A stretch of 64,000 nt of DNA from Spirosoma endbachense (GTDB lineage Bacteria; Bacteroidota; Bacteroidia; Cytophagales; Spirosomataceae): the NCBI RefSeq assembly GCF_010233585.1, contig NZ_CP045997.1, positions 9,226,114 to 9,290,113 on the forward strand, read 5' to 3'. Shown one piece after another: positions 26,719 to 35,310 of this stretch (its first letter is position 1; each line of letters begins with the position of its first letter). The notes under the pieces were generated by a model. That model was given only the letters and a program-made list of their open reading frames with translations. It did not search any database and was not told where the DNA came from. The position numbers and the translations under genes are program-made.

Positions 26719-27345
26719 TTAGAAGCGGTAATTTGCCGCCAGTTGCTTATCGTATACGAGCTTCATCGTATTCTCGCGGGAGGTTGAGCTCGAATTGACC
26801 TGGACAGAGATAGACTTTCCATCATTAATCAACGTCCAAACCTCTGTTACTTTAAAATCTGCTTTCTCACGATTTGAATCCAGGAATCTAACCGAGTTAA
26901 TTGTCATCGTTTGGCCGTCATCTGACCACTTTGCCATAGATATCTCCCTTGGGCTTCCAACAAAAGTAGCTTTACTTTCTTTCCCGTCGAAGATCAGTTT
27001 CTCTTGTCTAGTAACCAGCGACCCATCAACAGAGGAGCTTGCTACGTCTATCGTTAGAAAATCTACATGACCGGCTATTTTCATTATTTTGGATCTCATC
27101 CGATCCCCTCCTCCGAATATGCAAAGTGGAAACTGGCCAACACGTTCACTTTTTGACTCATTCAATTTCCATTCACCAGAAAAGTTGGCGCGAGTTGAAG
27201 TCCTATTGGTTAGTCCGTGAGAGGAAATTACGTCTTTGATTTCGGACTTACTAGGATATGCTGGTAGACCAGTTTTGTTTTGTCCTTTCCAAGCGGTGCA
27301 AAAAATAAACAAAAATAGCAAAGCATATACAGGTGCGTATTTCAT
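26719..27345 (-). CDS. Secreted lipocalin-like protein
   Basis: About 208 aa from the second Met (MKYAPVYALLFLFIFCTAWK), giving a signal peptide. The mature domain begins NFSGEWKLNESKSE, a lipocalin/DUF-like beta-barrel start, and continues with KIMKIAGHVDFLTI, EKLIFDGKESKATF, WSDDGQTMTINSVR and TEVWTLINDGKSISVQVNSS. The leader plus linker (MKYxPxYAL...KT.LP...SEIKDVISSHGLTNRT) resembles that of the propeller protein at 10259-11293, although the mature domains are unrelated. Function unknown. Confidence 0.7.
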   Translation of the reverse strand: MKYAPVYALLFLFIFCTAWKGQNKTGLPAYPSKSEIKDVISSHGLTNRTSTRANFSGEWKLNESKSERVGQFPLCIFGGGDRMRSKIMKIAGHVDFLTIDVASSSVDGSLVTRQEKLIFDGKESKATFVGSPREISMAKWSDDGQTMTINSVRFLDSNREKADFKVTEVWTLINDGKSISVQVNSSSTSRENTMKLVYDKQLAANYRF

Positions 27346-27348
27346 CAT

Positions 27349-27913
27349 TTTTTGTTTTTTTAGTTACCACGGAATTTCAACAAACCTATATGATTTTGTT
27401 CTACTTTTTTGTTAATGGCTAGTAAAAGAATGTTAACGGAACGTTAAGGCAGCTTTAGTGAATCCAGTAAAGTCGTTCCAGAGCGAATATCATCAATCAG
27501 CTATTCTCAAATAAGGCTCATATCTGAGACGAAGAAGTGTTCATGTATCTGATCCATAAATAGGGCCCTTAAAGAGACCATAATCTACCAGAATTTAGCG
27601 AGGGAAATATCAACTGAACTGAGCTGTGGTTCCCCACCGGGACATACCACTAGGCTGGTATTCCAGTCGTATTGATCACAAATTAGTAGAGCGGACACTA
27701 CCACGTCAAGTTGTCCGAAATCGTACGGAATCGACAAACAAGAGGCTCCTTAGAGCATATCAGAACCGTTGCCCCACTGTGGTAAAATAATTGAGCTCAT
27801 TAATTTGACGAAGTTTAACCCCGTTAGCTGAACTATACTTTCCCGCGTGTAATAACTCATCTCATTATCAGTAAAGTATTCAACAGATTTAAAAGTAGTG
27901 CTAACTAAATTGT
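27349..27913. other. Divergent intergenic region
   Basis: 565 bp between a leftward and a rightward gene. It contains a 62-bp element (27512-27574). No further feature was supported. Confidence 0.4.
27512..27574 (+). repeat. Dispersed 62-bp element with changed stem pair
   Basis: AAGGCTCATATCTGAGACGA ... TTCATGTATCTGATCCATAA then ATAGGGCCCTTAAAG. The outer stem reads AAGG/CCTT instead of AACG/CGTT, a compensatory change supporting base pairing. Confidence 0.72.
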
Positions 27914-28714
27914 ATGAAAAAAATCGGCTCTGTACTTATACTATTACTATCTATTTACTTCACACAAGCCCAAGATTTCAGCAAATACAAAAAAGAGGTC
28001 TTTATTCAGGGGACCGATACCTTGTGCTACCGAATGTTATTTCCTGAAAAATATAAAAAAAATAAACGATACCCGGTTGTCGTTTTCCTGCATGGGGCGG
28101 GGGAAAGAGGGAATGATAATGAACATCAGCTGGATCTGGGGGCCTCTTTATTTTTAAGCGATTCCCTGCGCAACCAGTTTCCGGCTATTATTATTTTCCC
28201 CCAATGCCCCACCGATAGCACCTGGAACAGGTTCCTCACTAAATCCGATACGACAGAGGCCTACAACCGTACCTTAAATATCGCAGGGCTAACAACCCCC
28301 GAGCGGTTGGTCAAACAGTTGATGGATAGTTTAGTCGACCATAAACTAGCCAATAAGAAACGAATGTATATCGGTGGCCTCTCACTGGGCGGTTTCGGCA
28401 CCTATGATTTAGTGATTCATTATCCCGATTATTTTGCGGCCGCATTTTCCATTTGCGGCCAAGCCAACGTAAACTTATACACCGAAAATGCAGGTCATGT
28501 CCCGCTTTGGATTTTTCACGGTGAGATCGACAATGTTATTCCTGTACAACCCAATCGGGATTTATATAAAGCCTTACAAAAGAAGGGGGCTAAGCAGGTA
28601 AAGTACACGGAATATCCAGGCGTAATGCACAACAGTTGGATCAATGCGTTTGCTGACCCAAGTCTACTTCCCTGGCTCTTTTCGTTTAAAAAGTATAGTA
28701 CTCCCCCAAATTAG
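27914..28714 (+). CDS. Secreted alpha/beta hydrolase (COG4099-like esterase/peptidase)
   Basis: 266 aa with a signal peptide (IGSVLILLLSIYFTQAQ). FLHGAGERGNDNEHQL is the oxyanion region, YIGGLSLGGFGTYDL holds the nucleophile Ser (GxSxG), IFHGEIDNVIPV the acid Asp, and GVMHNSW the catalytic His. This set is typical of predicted peptidase/feruloyl-esterase-like proteins of the PHB-depolymerase superfamily. It is exported and acts on an unknown ester or peptide substrate. Confidence 0.85.
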   Translation: MKKIGSVLILLLSIYFTQAQDFSKYKKEVFIQGTDTLCYRMLFPEKYKKNKRYPVVVFLHGAGERGNDNEHQLDLGASLFLSDSLRNQFPAIIIFPQCPTDSTWNRFLTKSDTTEAYNRTLNIAGLTTPERLVKQLMDSLVDHKLANKKRMYIGGLSLGGFGTYDLVIHYPDYFAAAFSICGQANVNLYTENAGHVPLWIFHGEIDNVIPVQPNRDLYKALQKKGAKQVKYTEYPGVMHNSWINAFADPSLLPWLFSFKKYSTPPN

Positions 28715-28759
28715 GACCACTAGCTAAGTTGAAAAACAAGCTGTAAATAGTGGTTCAAA

Positions 28760-28826
28760 ATGAAAGCAAAACGCAAGCAGCACTCGCCTGCCTTTAAAGC
28801 CAAAGTGGCTCTGGAAGCATTGGTTA
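28760..28826 (+). pseudogene. IS3-family OrfA remnant
   Basis: MKAKRKQHSPAFKAKVALEA matches the first residues of IS3-family OrfA (KRKQYSPEFKAKVALEAL) and then loses similarity. A tiny remnant lying just upstream of the truncated AraC gene. Confidence 0.65.
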
Positions 28827-29477
28827 GTGCTACTATAACCAGGTTAGGTTGTGAAGTTACCGTTTGCACTTCAAGTTGAAATGGCAACAGGAGGGATGAT
28901 AGCATACTTTATGAACATACTATCATCACCAAAAGTGGCTCAGAACCAATTTGTCCGAAATAACCACCTTACCGGAACATTCTATCTTATTTTATCCCTT
29001 TGACAGGCCAAGAGTAGAAGACATCCTGACAAAACAAGTTCGATCACTTTATGGCTGTACGATCAGTGGACCTCAAACCGAACGTCATATTCTCTCCATT
29101 GGGCCGAATCACCTCATGATAAAGATCGGGCTTCAACCGGGAACGCTCTATCGGTTATTGCGGCAATCGATGCAGGAAATGATCCAAATAGACTATGATG
29201 GTGAAGCCGTGTTTGGAAGCGCCGTTACGTCTGTTCTGGACGCCTTAAGGAATACCACAGACTTCACTGATATGAAAAAGTTGGCTGATGAATTTATGTT
29301 CACGCTACTCTCCAAAATTAGACAGCCTATTTCTATCGATTACGTTATCCCTGAACTAATCAAGTACGGGGGCACCCTCAAGATTGATGCCCTTGTCAAA
29401 AAAGCCTGCCTGAGCAACCGCCAGTTTGAACGAGCGATTCCTATGAACAAAACAAGCCCTGTCATCTAAAAATTATT

Positions 29478-30482
29478 CTATTTTATATATACCACCGTGT
29501 AGGCCGTTCTTCGATCCATGACGGATACCATACGATGCACCAATTTGTTGCGAATCGCATTGTAAACACTCATCTTGCGCTTCCCTGCCGCTACTTTCCG
29601 CTCAAAATAATCCCTCAATTCCCCTTTGGCTTTAACGGCAGCTAAGGCGGCCATATGTAGGAGATGTTTCAATTTTGTATTCGCCATCTGACTGACCTTC
29701 GTTCGGCCCCTTACCGACGTGCCCGACTCATAAGCGAAAGGCGCAACCCCAGCATAACTAGCCAGCTTTTTAGGGTCCGTAAAGCGCGTAAAATTGCCTG
29801 TAAAGATGAGCATGAATAGGGCTGTTTGTCGGCCCACACCCGGTATGCTCATGAGTAGATCCAGATTCGTTTTTAATTCAGGTGAAGCCTTGATGTGGCA
29901 TTCAATCTGAGTCTCTACCAGCTTGAGTTGTTTGCGTAAGGCCGCTAAGGCTACCCCACTAGTCTGCTCATGGAGTTTCAGTTCAGCCAGTAGGCCCATC
30001 GCCTGATAGTCCTGACTCAAATCAGTAAAGGCCTTGGCCATTTCCATCAGCCGTTCGCGCTGTTGGACGAGCTGGCGAATCGTAGATAATGCTTTATCTG
30101 TCAGCCTAAAGAGCCTCTGATCTCGCTGATGGCGGATACAGTATTTGGCAATCAACCGGGCATCCGCTTTGTCGGTTTTTCCGCGTTTCAAACCCAATGA
30201 GTGTTTGATGTGGACAGCTGACTGCAACCAAAGATTAGCGCCGATGGGATAAAAGAAATTAACCATCGGCTGGCAGTAAATCCCGGTGTGCTCCATACAA
30301 AACAAAGTTGTTTCTAGCCTGAAGTCAGGCAGTTTATTGAGTTGTTTGAGTAAGGTCTCCATCCCAGTTTTGGAATTGGGAATGGTTAGTTCGAGCTTCC
30401 GATTTTCCAGTTGGTCAATCACACAAATGGCGTTAGTGGTCTTGCCAATATCAGTACCAATAAAGTAGTTGTAAGCGATCAT
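29478..30482 (-). CDS. IS110-family transposase (DEDD)
   Basis: 334 aa from MIAYNYFIGTDIGKT; a GTG 27 nt upstream is an alternative start. N-terminal RuvC-like DEDD part: GTDIGKTTN (D), LFCMEHTGIYC (E), KTDKADARLIAKY (D...D). C-terminal Transposase_20 part: LLMSIPGVGRQTALFMLIFT, FTDPKKLASYAGVAPF, and a conserved Ser in GRTKVSQMANTKLKHLLHMA. All motifs are present, so the enzyme is likely active. It catalyses RNA-guided recombination together with the bridge RNA in related elements. A diverged relative is the broken copy at 7838-8927. Confidence 0.92.
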   Translation of the reverse strand: MIAYNYFIGTDIGKTTNAICVIDQLENRKLELTIPNSKTGMETLLKQLNKLPDFRLETTLFCMEHTGIYCQPMVNFFYPIGANLWLQSAVHIKHSLGLKRGKTDKADARLIAKYCIRHQRDQRLFRLTDKALSTIRQLVQQRERLMEMAKAFTDLSQDYQAMGLLAELKLHEQTSGVALAALRKQLKLVETQIECHIKASPELKTNLDLLMSIPGVGRQTALFMLIFTGNFTRFTDPKKLASYAGVAPFAYESGTSVRGRTKVSQMANTKLKHLLHMAALAAVKAKGELRDYFERKVAAGKRKMSVYNAIRNKLVHRMVSVMDRRTAYTVVYIK

Positions 30483-30536
30483 GGGTAAGGGCTGATTTAG
30501 GTGATACACTATGAGTAGCAGACAGCTGAACGTAAC

Positions 30537-30552
30537 CGCCCGGCGGCCCGGT
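30537..30552 (-). repeat. 16-bp hairpin micro-insertion (copy g)
   Basis: On the minus strand A|CCGG|GCCG|CCGG|GCG, in the leader of the intact IS110. Its 15-nt core equals copy e plus one nt. Confidence 0.65.
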
Positions 30553-30748
30553 GTGATGGTAGGCCTTATGCCTCAATTCCTATAGGTTCCTGGCTCTGCA
30601 TTCAAAGGTTAGTAGGAGCTATATCGCACCGATAGGGCTGTCCCTAGTTTAAAGATTAGCTCGCCCTACTACCCTTTGAAAGGTCTTGATTTTTAGTGAC
30701 AAAGGCCAGCAGTCTTTCTGGGTTTTGTTTGAGAGGCAAACCTAACAG
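30553..30748 (-). ncRNA. Candidate bridge RNA region of IS110
   Basis: Non-coding leader upstream of the transposase. Read leftwards it contains a GGGC...GCCC stem enclosing TCTTTAAACT, which is identical to the leftward-strand sequence of the AraC target flank (TCTTTAAAC). That is what a left target guide would look like. The boundaries and the RNA itself are inferred. Confidence 0.45.
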
Positions 30749-31062
30749 TTTAAAGACAGAATGGGGGTTTCGCCAAAATTCTATAGTCGGTTGGTTCGAT
30801 TTGGGAAGGCGTGGTTGCTCAAGGAAACGAATCCTCAACTTACCTGGACACAGGTAGCTTACGAATGCCATTATTTCGACCAGATGCACTTGATCCGAGA
30901 TTTTAAAGTATTTGCCAATGCGAATCCCAAAGACATCTCCGATGAATTTGAAAAGCAGTCCTTCCTGGCCGTGAAAAGCATATTTCACTAAGGTGAAAAT
31001 GTCGTATTTGTACTAGTCAGCGAGCAGCCTACCGAGCTAGTTTTGTCCTAAAAACAACTCGT

Positions 31063-31569
31063 ATGAAACAGACCTTCTTCGCTTGTGTATTCGCTTTTCT
31101 GACAACGGCGGTGTTAGCCCAAAGCCACGAAAAAGATGAAATGACCATTAGGCGTATCATTCAACAACAACAGACTGCCTGGAATAAACATGATTGGGAA
31201 GCCTTGAGCAGTTATTTTACCGAGGATGGAACCTTGATCAATTTTGTGGGTGAAATTTGGAAAAGCAAACAAGAAATTCTTTCCCATTTCAAGTTGCTGG
31301 GTCCATGCTGCTTAGAGCCAACCTCCTTGCGATTTGACGTTAAACAAGTGCGGTTTCTAACCTCTACTGTAGTCATTGTCTACACGGAAGAAACCCTTTT
31401 TGCTGACAAAGACTATAGTGTACCCTTTCGCCAATACAAAAAAGGCGATACCGATTATAAATGGAGAGTTGATGTTTTTGAAAAGAGAAACGATGAATGG
31501 AAGATTGTCTCGATGCAGATGACCCTTATCAATCAACTAATTTCACCGCATAAATCATCTGATAAATAA
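31063..31569 (+). CDS. Secreted SnoaL/SgcJ-like protein
   Basis: 168 aa, signal peptide ending VLAQ near residue 19. NTF2-like fold: IRRIIQQQQTAWNKHDWEAL, YFTEDGTLINFVGEIWKSKQ, VRFLTSTVVIVYTEET, WRVDVFEKRNDEWKIVSMQM. It lies 71 bp after the AraC pseudogene, mirroring the AraC-SnoaL order at 20355-18902. With the regulator broken, its expression may be altered. Function unknown. The TTCG-loop terminator at 31649 follows. Confidence 0.82.
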   Translation: MKQTFFACVFAFLTTAVLAQSHEKDEMTIRRIIQQQQTAWNKHDWEALSSYFTEDGTLINFVGEIWKSKQEILSHFKLLGPCCLEPTSLRFDVKQVRFLTSTVVIVYTEETLFADKDYSVPFRQYKKGDTDYKWRVDVFEKRNDEWKIVSMQMTLINQLISPHKSSDK

Positions 31570-31648
31570 TGCGATAAGCAAACATAGGCAGCATTGAGCA
31601 ACATTCACTTTCCTTTCACGAAACATCTGTCATGTACGCTGTAATTAG

Positions 31649-31671
31649 ATGCCCTTCGGGGCATTTATTTT
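31649..31671 (+). terminator. Terminator with TTCG tetraloop
   Basis: ATGCCC-TTCG-GGGCAT then TTTATTTT, after the SnoaL gene. The same hairpin occurs at 5230. Confidence 0.8.
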
Positions 31672-31728
31672 ACCAATCTTTTTGTATACGTACGTATGTG
31701 CTGTGACGAATAGGGACGTATTCTCATT

Positions 31729-31793
31729 AAAGGCTCAAAAGTGAGACAATAGAGCCATCATACATCTGCTCCATAAATAGGGCGTTTTTAAAG
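31729..31793 (+). repeat. Dispersed 62-bp element
   Basis: AAAGGCTCAAAAGTGAGACA ... ATCATACATCTGCTCCATAA then ATAGGGCGTTTTTAAAGG. Confidence 0.72.
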
Positions 31794-32099
31794 GTCCTCA
31801 TGTCAATATGCCTGTTGGAAGATTGACAAAAATCCGTCAGCTATGACCATCGACAAAACGCCTTGCTTGGAAAACCAGGTTCATCGTTGAAAGCGACTAG
31901 GTATCAGGTTCGCGGGAAATCTGTCCAAAATTTACATACTGCACTTCGCTCGCATCAAGTCTGTCAATACGCTATCCCAAAAAATTGGCTGTTTTTGTTG
32001 ATGCAGTACATTCCACTACAACAATACGACTTTTGGCTACAGCTGTTTTTTTAATGTCACCCACCTTTGCCTCAACAAAAACAGTAAACACAGCAGAAA

Positions 32100-33014
32100 G
32101 TGAAAAATTGGACAATAGCCGATATTCCTCCAAGAAACAGCGGTTTAGCGATCATTACAGGGAGTACCGAAGGAATTGGATATGAAGATGCACTGGCCCT
32201 ATCATCGGCGGGATGGAATGTAATCGTGATGGGACGTAATCCTCAAAAAGGAGCGGAATCAATTGCCAGCATTCAACAGAGTAACCCCAAAGCCAAAGTG
32301 AGTTTTGAAAAAATAGATCTTGCAGACCTGTCATCAATCAGATCCTTTGCTTCGAGAATGATCTCAAAAGGGCAAGCCATCGATCTACTCATCAATAATG
32401 CTGGCGTAATGACGCCACCTAAACGACTCGAAACGGCCGATGGCTTTGAGTTACAGTTCGGCACGAACCATATCGGTCACGTTGCCCTGACCGCACAACT
32501 TCTTCCCTTATTACGTCAATCACCCGATGCGCGTGTTGTTACCCTGTCAAGTGTAGCCAATCGGGAAGGAACAATCATTTTTGATGACCTTCAGTCAACC
32601 TCTTCGTATGTTCCCGGGAAAGCATACAGTCAATCAAAACTGGCCAACCTGATGTTTGCTTTAGAATTTCAGCGGCAAAGTGAAAAACACGGTTGGGGGA
32701 TCACGAGTATGGCTGCCCATCCAGGTGTTTCCCGCACCAATCTGCTTATTACAGGGGCTGGGCGATGGAGTGCCGCAGGCATGGCGAGAACGTTTCTTCC
32801 ATTTTTGTTTCAGCCCTCTGCACAGGGAGCCTTGCCAACCTTATATGCCGCTACTGCTCCAGAGGCTGAGGGAGGTGTGTATTACGGACCAAACAAGATG
32901 ATGGAGACTCGGGGATTTCCATCTGTCGCCAAAATACCTGCACAAGCGGAGGATGCACATGTTTCGTTGAAATTATGGGAGATATCGCAAGAGCTAGCCA
33001 AAGTTGACTTTTAG
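32100..33014 (+). CDS. SDR-family oxidoreductase (retinol/protochlorophyllide-reductase-like)
   Basis: 304 aa with a GTG start at 32100. Classical SDR: ITGSTEGIGYEDALALSSAG, VIVMGRNPQKG (Arg suggests NADPH), NNAGVMTPPKRLETADGFEL, NHIGHVALTAQLL, catalytic Ser in VTLSSVAN and YSQSKLANLMFALE. The long NNAGVM...FQTNHLGHF-like region places it with the large RDH/POR-like subgroup. The substrate is unknown. Confidence 0.85.
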   Translation: MKNWTIADIPPRNSGLAIITGSTEGIGYEDALALSSAGWNVIVMGRNPQKGAESIASIQQSNPKAKVSFEKIDLADLSSIRSFASRMISKGQAIDLLINNAGVMTPPKRLETADGFELQFGTNHIGHVALTAQLLPLLRQSPDARVVTLSSVANREGTIIFDDLQSTSSYVPGKAYSQSKLANLMFALEFQRQSEKHGWGITSMAAHPGVSRTNLLITGAGRWSAAGMARTFLPFLFQPSAQGALPTLYAATAPEAEGGVYYGPNKMMETRGFPSVAKIPAQAEDAHVSLKLWEISQELAKVDF

Positions 33015-33060
33015 TCCTTTTCGGATTCTCCTTTTCAATTTGTAATGCACAAATAACACC

Positions 33061-33231
33061 ATGAAACGGATAGGTTTTATCGGAATAGTCTCCATGATGC
33101 TTTTATCTTGTACCCCCCAAAAACTGTATATATCAGTAATAAAACGGGCAGTCCAATCAGGTTATAAAAAGCATCAACCAATTGGGATTTCGTGGCTACT
33201 TAGGCATTTCTCTCTTGGGGAAGACTATTAA
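33061..33231 (+). CDS. Small putative lipoprotein
   Basis: 56 aa, too short for usual ORF cut-offs. It begins MKRIGFIGIVSMMLLSCTPQ, a lipoprotein signal with an LLSC lipobox. The remainder (LYISVIKRAVQSGYKKHQPI ...) is not recognised. It lies between the SDR and a small membrane protein. It could be a truncated gene. Confidence 0.45.
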   Translation: MKRIGFIGIVSMMLLSCTPQKLYISVIKRAVQSGYKKHQPIGISWLLRHFSLGEDY

Positions 33232-33270
33232 ATTTAAACGAATTCAGTAAACCGTAAATCAAGTTAACCG

Positions 33271-33615
33271 ATGAAAGTCATAAGCATAGTACTTATTTTA
33301 ATCTCAGCATTCCTGAGCATTAAACACGGTTGGGATGCCTTTCAGCCTGCCAATGCCGAACAAACCAAAATGATGGCCGATTTAGGCATTCGTAAAACCA
33401 TTATGCCGTTTTTTGGCGTATTATCCATCGTTATCGGGCTGATGTTGCTTTTTCCGCAGACCTTCTTCATCAGTAATCTACTAAACGCAGTAACCATTGT
33501 TCTGATCATGGCTTTGTCACTGCGAGCCGGCAATACATCGATGGCGTTGATCGAAATTCCGTTTCTGGCGATGCCGCTGCTTTTGATTTGGTTGACGTAT
33601 CCGTTCAAATTCTAA
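33271..33615 (+). CDS. Small integral membrane protein
   Basis: 114 aa with four hydrophobic segments (ISIVLILISAFLSI, PFFGVLSIVIGLMLLFP, LNAVTIVLIMALSL, IPFLAMPLLLIWLTYPF). The layout resembles DoxX-like/DUF4345-type small membrane proteins, without a diagnostic motif. It is 15 bp upstream of an AraC regulator, so they are probably co-transcribed. Confidence 0.7.
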   Translation: MKVISIVLILISAFLSIKHGWDAFQPANAEQTKMMADLGIRKTIMPFFGVLSIVIGLMLLFPQTFFISNLLNAVTIVLIMALSLRAGNTSMALIEIPFLAMPLLLIWLTYPFKF

Positions 33616-33630
33616 AACCGCTTTTGCACC

Positions 33631-34539
33631 ATGGCAACGCCGAAACCGTATCGAATCGAATCGATTACGCAAATACATCGGTTGATGGGTCTGCCCAAAC
33701 CTCATCATCCCTTAATCGGTCTAATCGACCTGAAAAGTCTTAAAGCGGCCCCAGAAATCAAGGCCGTCATGTTAGATCTGTACGTAGTGGCAATGAAACG
33801 AGGTTGTGACAAACTGCTGTATGGGCAGCAAAAATACGATTTTGATGAGGGCTTGATGGCCTTTATGGCACCCGGTCAGATTCTGCGGGGTGAGGAGGGC
33901 GGTGTACCGCATCAGCTTGACGGTTGGATGCTGTTCATTCACCCTGACTTTTTGTGGAATACGCCCCTATCCAGAAAAATAAAACAGTACGACTACTTTG
34001 GTTACTCTGCCCACGAAGCCTTGTTTCTGTCCGACAAAGAAGAAACCCTCATCAAGGGCATTATCGACACCATCCAACAGGAGTACAATTCTACTATCGA
34101 TAAATTCAGTCAGGACGTAATCATTGCTCATCTGGAAGTACTTTTCACCTATGCGCAGCGGTTTTACGAGCGTCAGTTTATCACCCGCAAGATAACCAAC
34201 AGTAAGCATTTAGAACGACTTGACGACATACTGACGGATTACCTCAATGGCGAGAACCTGATTGCCAAAGGGTTGCCCACGGTTCAGCAGATTGCCGAAA
34301 TGCTGCATATTTCCTCCAAATATTTAAGCAGTTTACTCAAGCAGCTCACGGGACAAACCACGCAGCAACTCATCCACGAAAAGCTGATTGCCAAAGCCAA
34401 AGAACGCCTAACAACCACGGAATTATCTGTCAGCGAAATTGCCTATGAACTGGGATTCGAGCATTCGCAATCATTCAATAAGCTCTTTAAAGCCAAGACC
34501 AACCAGAGTCCGCTGGAGTTCAGGGCTTCGTTTAACTGA
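33631..34539 (+). CDS. AraC-family transcriptional regulator
   Basis: 302 aa. The N-terminal part resembles the cupin-type arm of Bacteroidota AraC proteins (YGQQKYDFDEGLMAFMAPGQ, LDGWMLFIHPDFLW). The HTH_18 domain runs from about 215: TVQQIAEMLHISSKYLSSLL, ELSVSEIAYELGFEHSQSFN, KLFKAKTNQSPLEFR. It follows the membrane protein gene by 15 bp. Confidence 0.9.
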   Translation: MATPKPYRIESITQIHRLMGLPKPHHPLIGLIDLKSLKAAPEIKAVMLDLYVVAMKRGCDKLLYGQQKYDFDEGLMAFMAPGQILRGEEGGVPHQLDGWMLFIHPDFLWNTPLSRKIKQYDYFGYSAHEALFLSDKEETLIKGIIDTIQQEYNSTIDKFSQDVIIAHLEVLFTYAQRFYERQFITRKITNSKHLERLDDILTDYLNGENLIAKGLPTVQQIAEMLHISSKYLSSLLKQLTGQTTQQLIHEKLIAKAKERLTTTELSVSEIAYELGFEHSQSFNKLFKAKTNQSPLEFRASFN

Positions 34540-34607
34540 CTTCCAACTACCCAATTGGAAGTTTTCAACTGAAATTTCTTGACACAAATTGTATGTGATA
34601 CGTCTCA

Positions 34608-34677
34608 GAATACCCTCCCGCCTGAGACGAATAGATACCCGTCATACCTATACGTCAATAATGGGGCGCTTTAAGAA
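34608..34677 (+). repeat. Dispersed 62-bp element
   Basis: ATACCCTCCCGCCTGAGACG ... GTCATACCTATACGTCAATA then ATGGGGCGCTTTAAG. It occupies the centre of the 318-bp gap 34540-34857. Confidence 0.68.
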
Positions 34678-34857
34678 GCTATGAATAGAACAACTTTCTC
34701 ACCCTGTACCATGTACCAGTATGACGCCCTTAGAAACCGTCTTAAAATAGGGTAAACACATAAATCGTACCTGAGTGGAATTGAAATCAGTAGGGAGATC
34801 AGTAAATGATATCCCATCAAAACTTCTCATCGTACTGAACCAGAGTCATAAATTAGT

Positions 34858-35310
34858 ATGAAGCACGAGTTGATCGTTCGAGTTGTCCTGCAAAAGCCGC
34901 CGGGCGGGGTAGATTTCGGGCTCCAGAAGGGCAGTGGACATGCCTATGAACCGGTACAGGTTCAGCAGGCCCGTGGGCAGGACATTCGATTTGAGTGCCC
35001 CGTCACCGTCAAAGGCGACCGGCAGACCGATGAGAAACCGGGTTTTTCCGGGTCTTTTGTCCAGGGCCCTCCGCCGGAAAAATTTATTTATATCGATATC
35101 GGTACCTACGCCGGGCAGAGGGAGTCTATCTGGGGAGGGCGATTGAAAGTGCCGCTCCGCGGAATTAGCTGGGATACCATCGAAGAAGTCATTCTCTCTT
35201 CGGAATTAGTGCTGGAAACACAGGTACCGGGATCCGCAAAAGACGGAAGTCCAGCTTGTGCTACCGTAAAACCATTCGGTGGGTGGAAAATTAATCATTT
35301 AAACGCCTAA
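34858..35310 (+). CDS. DUF5990-like protein
   Basis: 150 aa, no signal peptide. VRVVLQKPPGGVDFGLQKGS and the later FVQGPPPEKFIYIDIGTYAG with WGGRLKVPLRGISWD match what I recall of the DUF5990 family, whose function is unknown. It is a single gene between long intergenic regions. Confidence 0.7.
   Translation: MKHELIVRVVLQKPPGGVDFGLQKGSGHAYEPVQVQQARGQDIRFECPVTVKGDRQTDEKPGFSGSFVQGPPPEKFIYIDIGTYAGQRESIWGGRLKVPLRGISWDTIEEVILSSELVLETQVPGSAKDGSPACATVKPFGGWKINHLNA

Larger units (their letters stand above)
29437..30748 (-). mobile_element. IS110-family insertion sequence, intact
   Basis: About 1312 bp, with ends set by the interrupted AraC frame. There are no terminal inverted repeats, as usual for IS110. 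The transposase is read leftwards; a short end (29437-29477) follows its stop and a long leader (30483-30748) precedes it. In IS110-group elements this leader carries the bridge RNA. AGTTTAAAGA at 30646-30655 inside the leader is repeated at the leader/AraC junction (30747-30756). Confidence 0.88.
28951..30991 (+). pseudogene. AraC regulator split by IS110 and truncated at its start
   Basis: The 5' part (28951-29436) encodes PEHSILFYPF, IKIGLQPGTLYRLLRQSMQE and the first HTH half ALVKKACLSNRQFERA. The 3' part (30749-30991) continues FKDRMGVSPKFYSRLVRF and YECHYFDQMHLIRDFKVFAN. Joining 29436 to 30749 restores the frame (ERA-FKDRM), so the IS110 sits precisely between these points. About 30 N-terminal residues present in the paralogue at 19525 are also missing; the upstream IS3 remnant may explain this. 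The gene was the upstream partner of the SnoaL gene 71 bp further on. Confidence 0.9.
31570..32099. other. Intergenic region
   Basis: 530 bp. It holds the terminator at 31649-31671 and a 62-bp element at 31729-31793; otherwise only an open plus-strand frame without recognisable similarity. Confidence 0.4.

Noticed and set aside
34893..34915. GC-rich CCGCCGGGCGG as another hairpin micro-insertion
   Set aside because: It encodes KPPGGVDFGLQ, a conserved-looking part of an intact DUF5990-like gene, and the loop is 3 nt, not 4.
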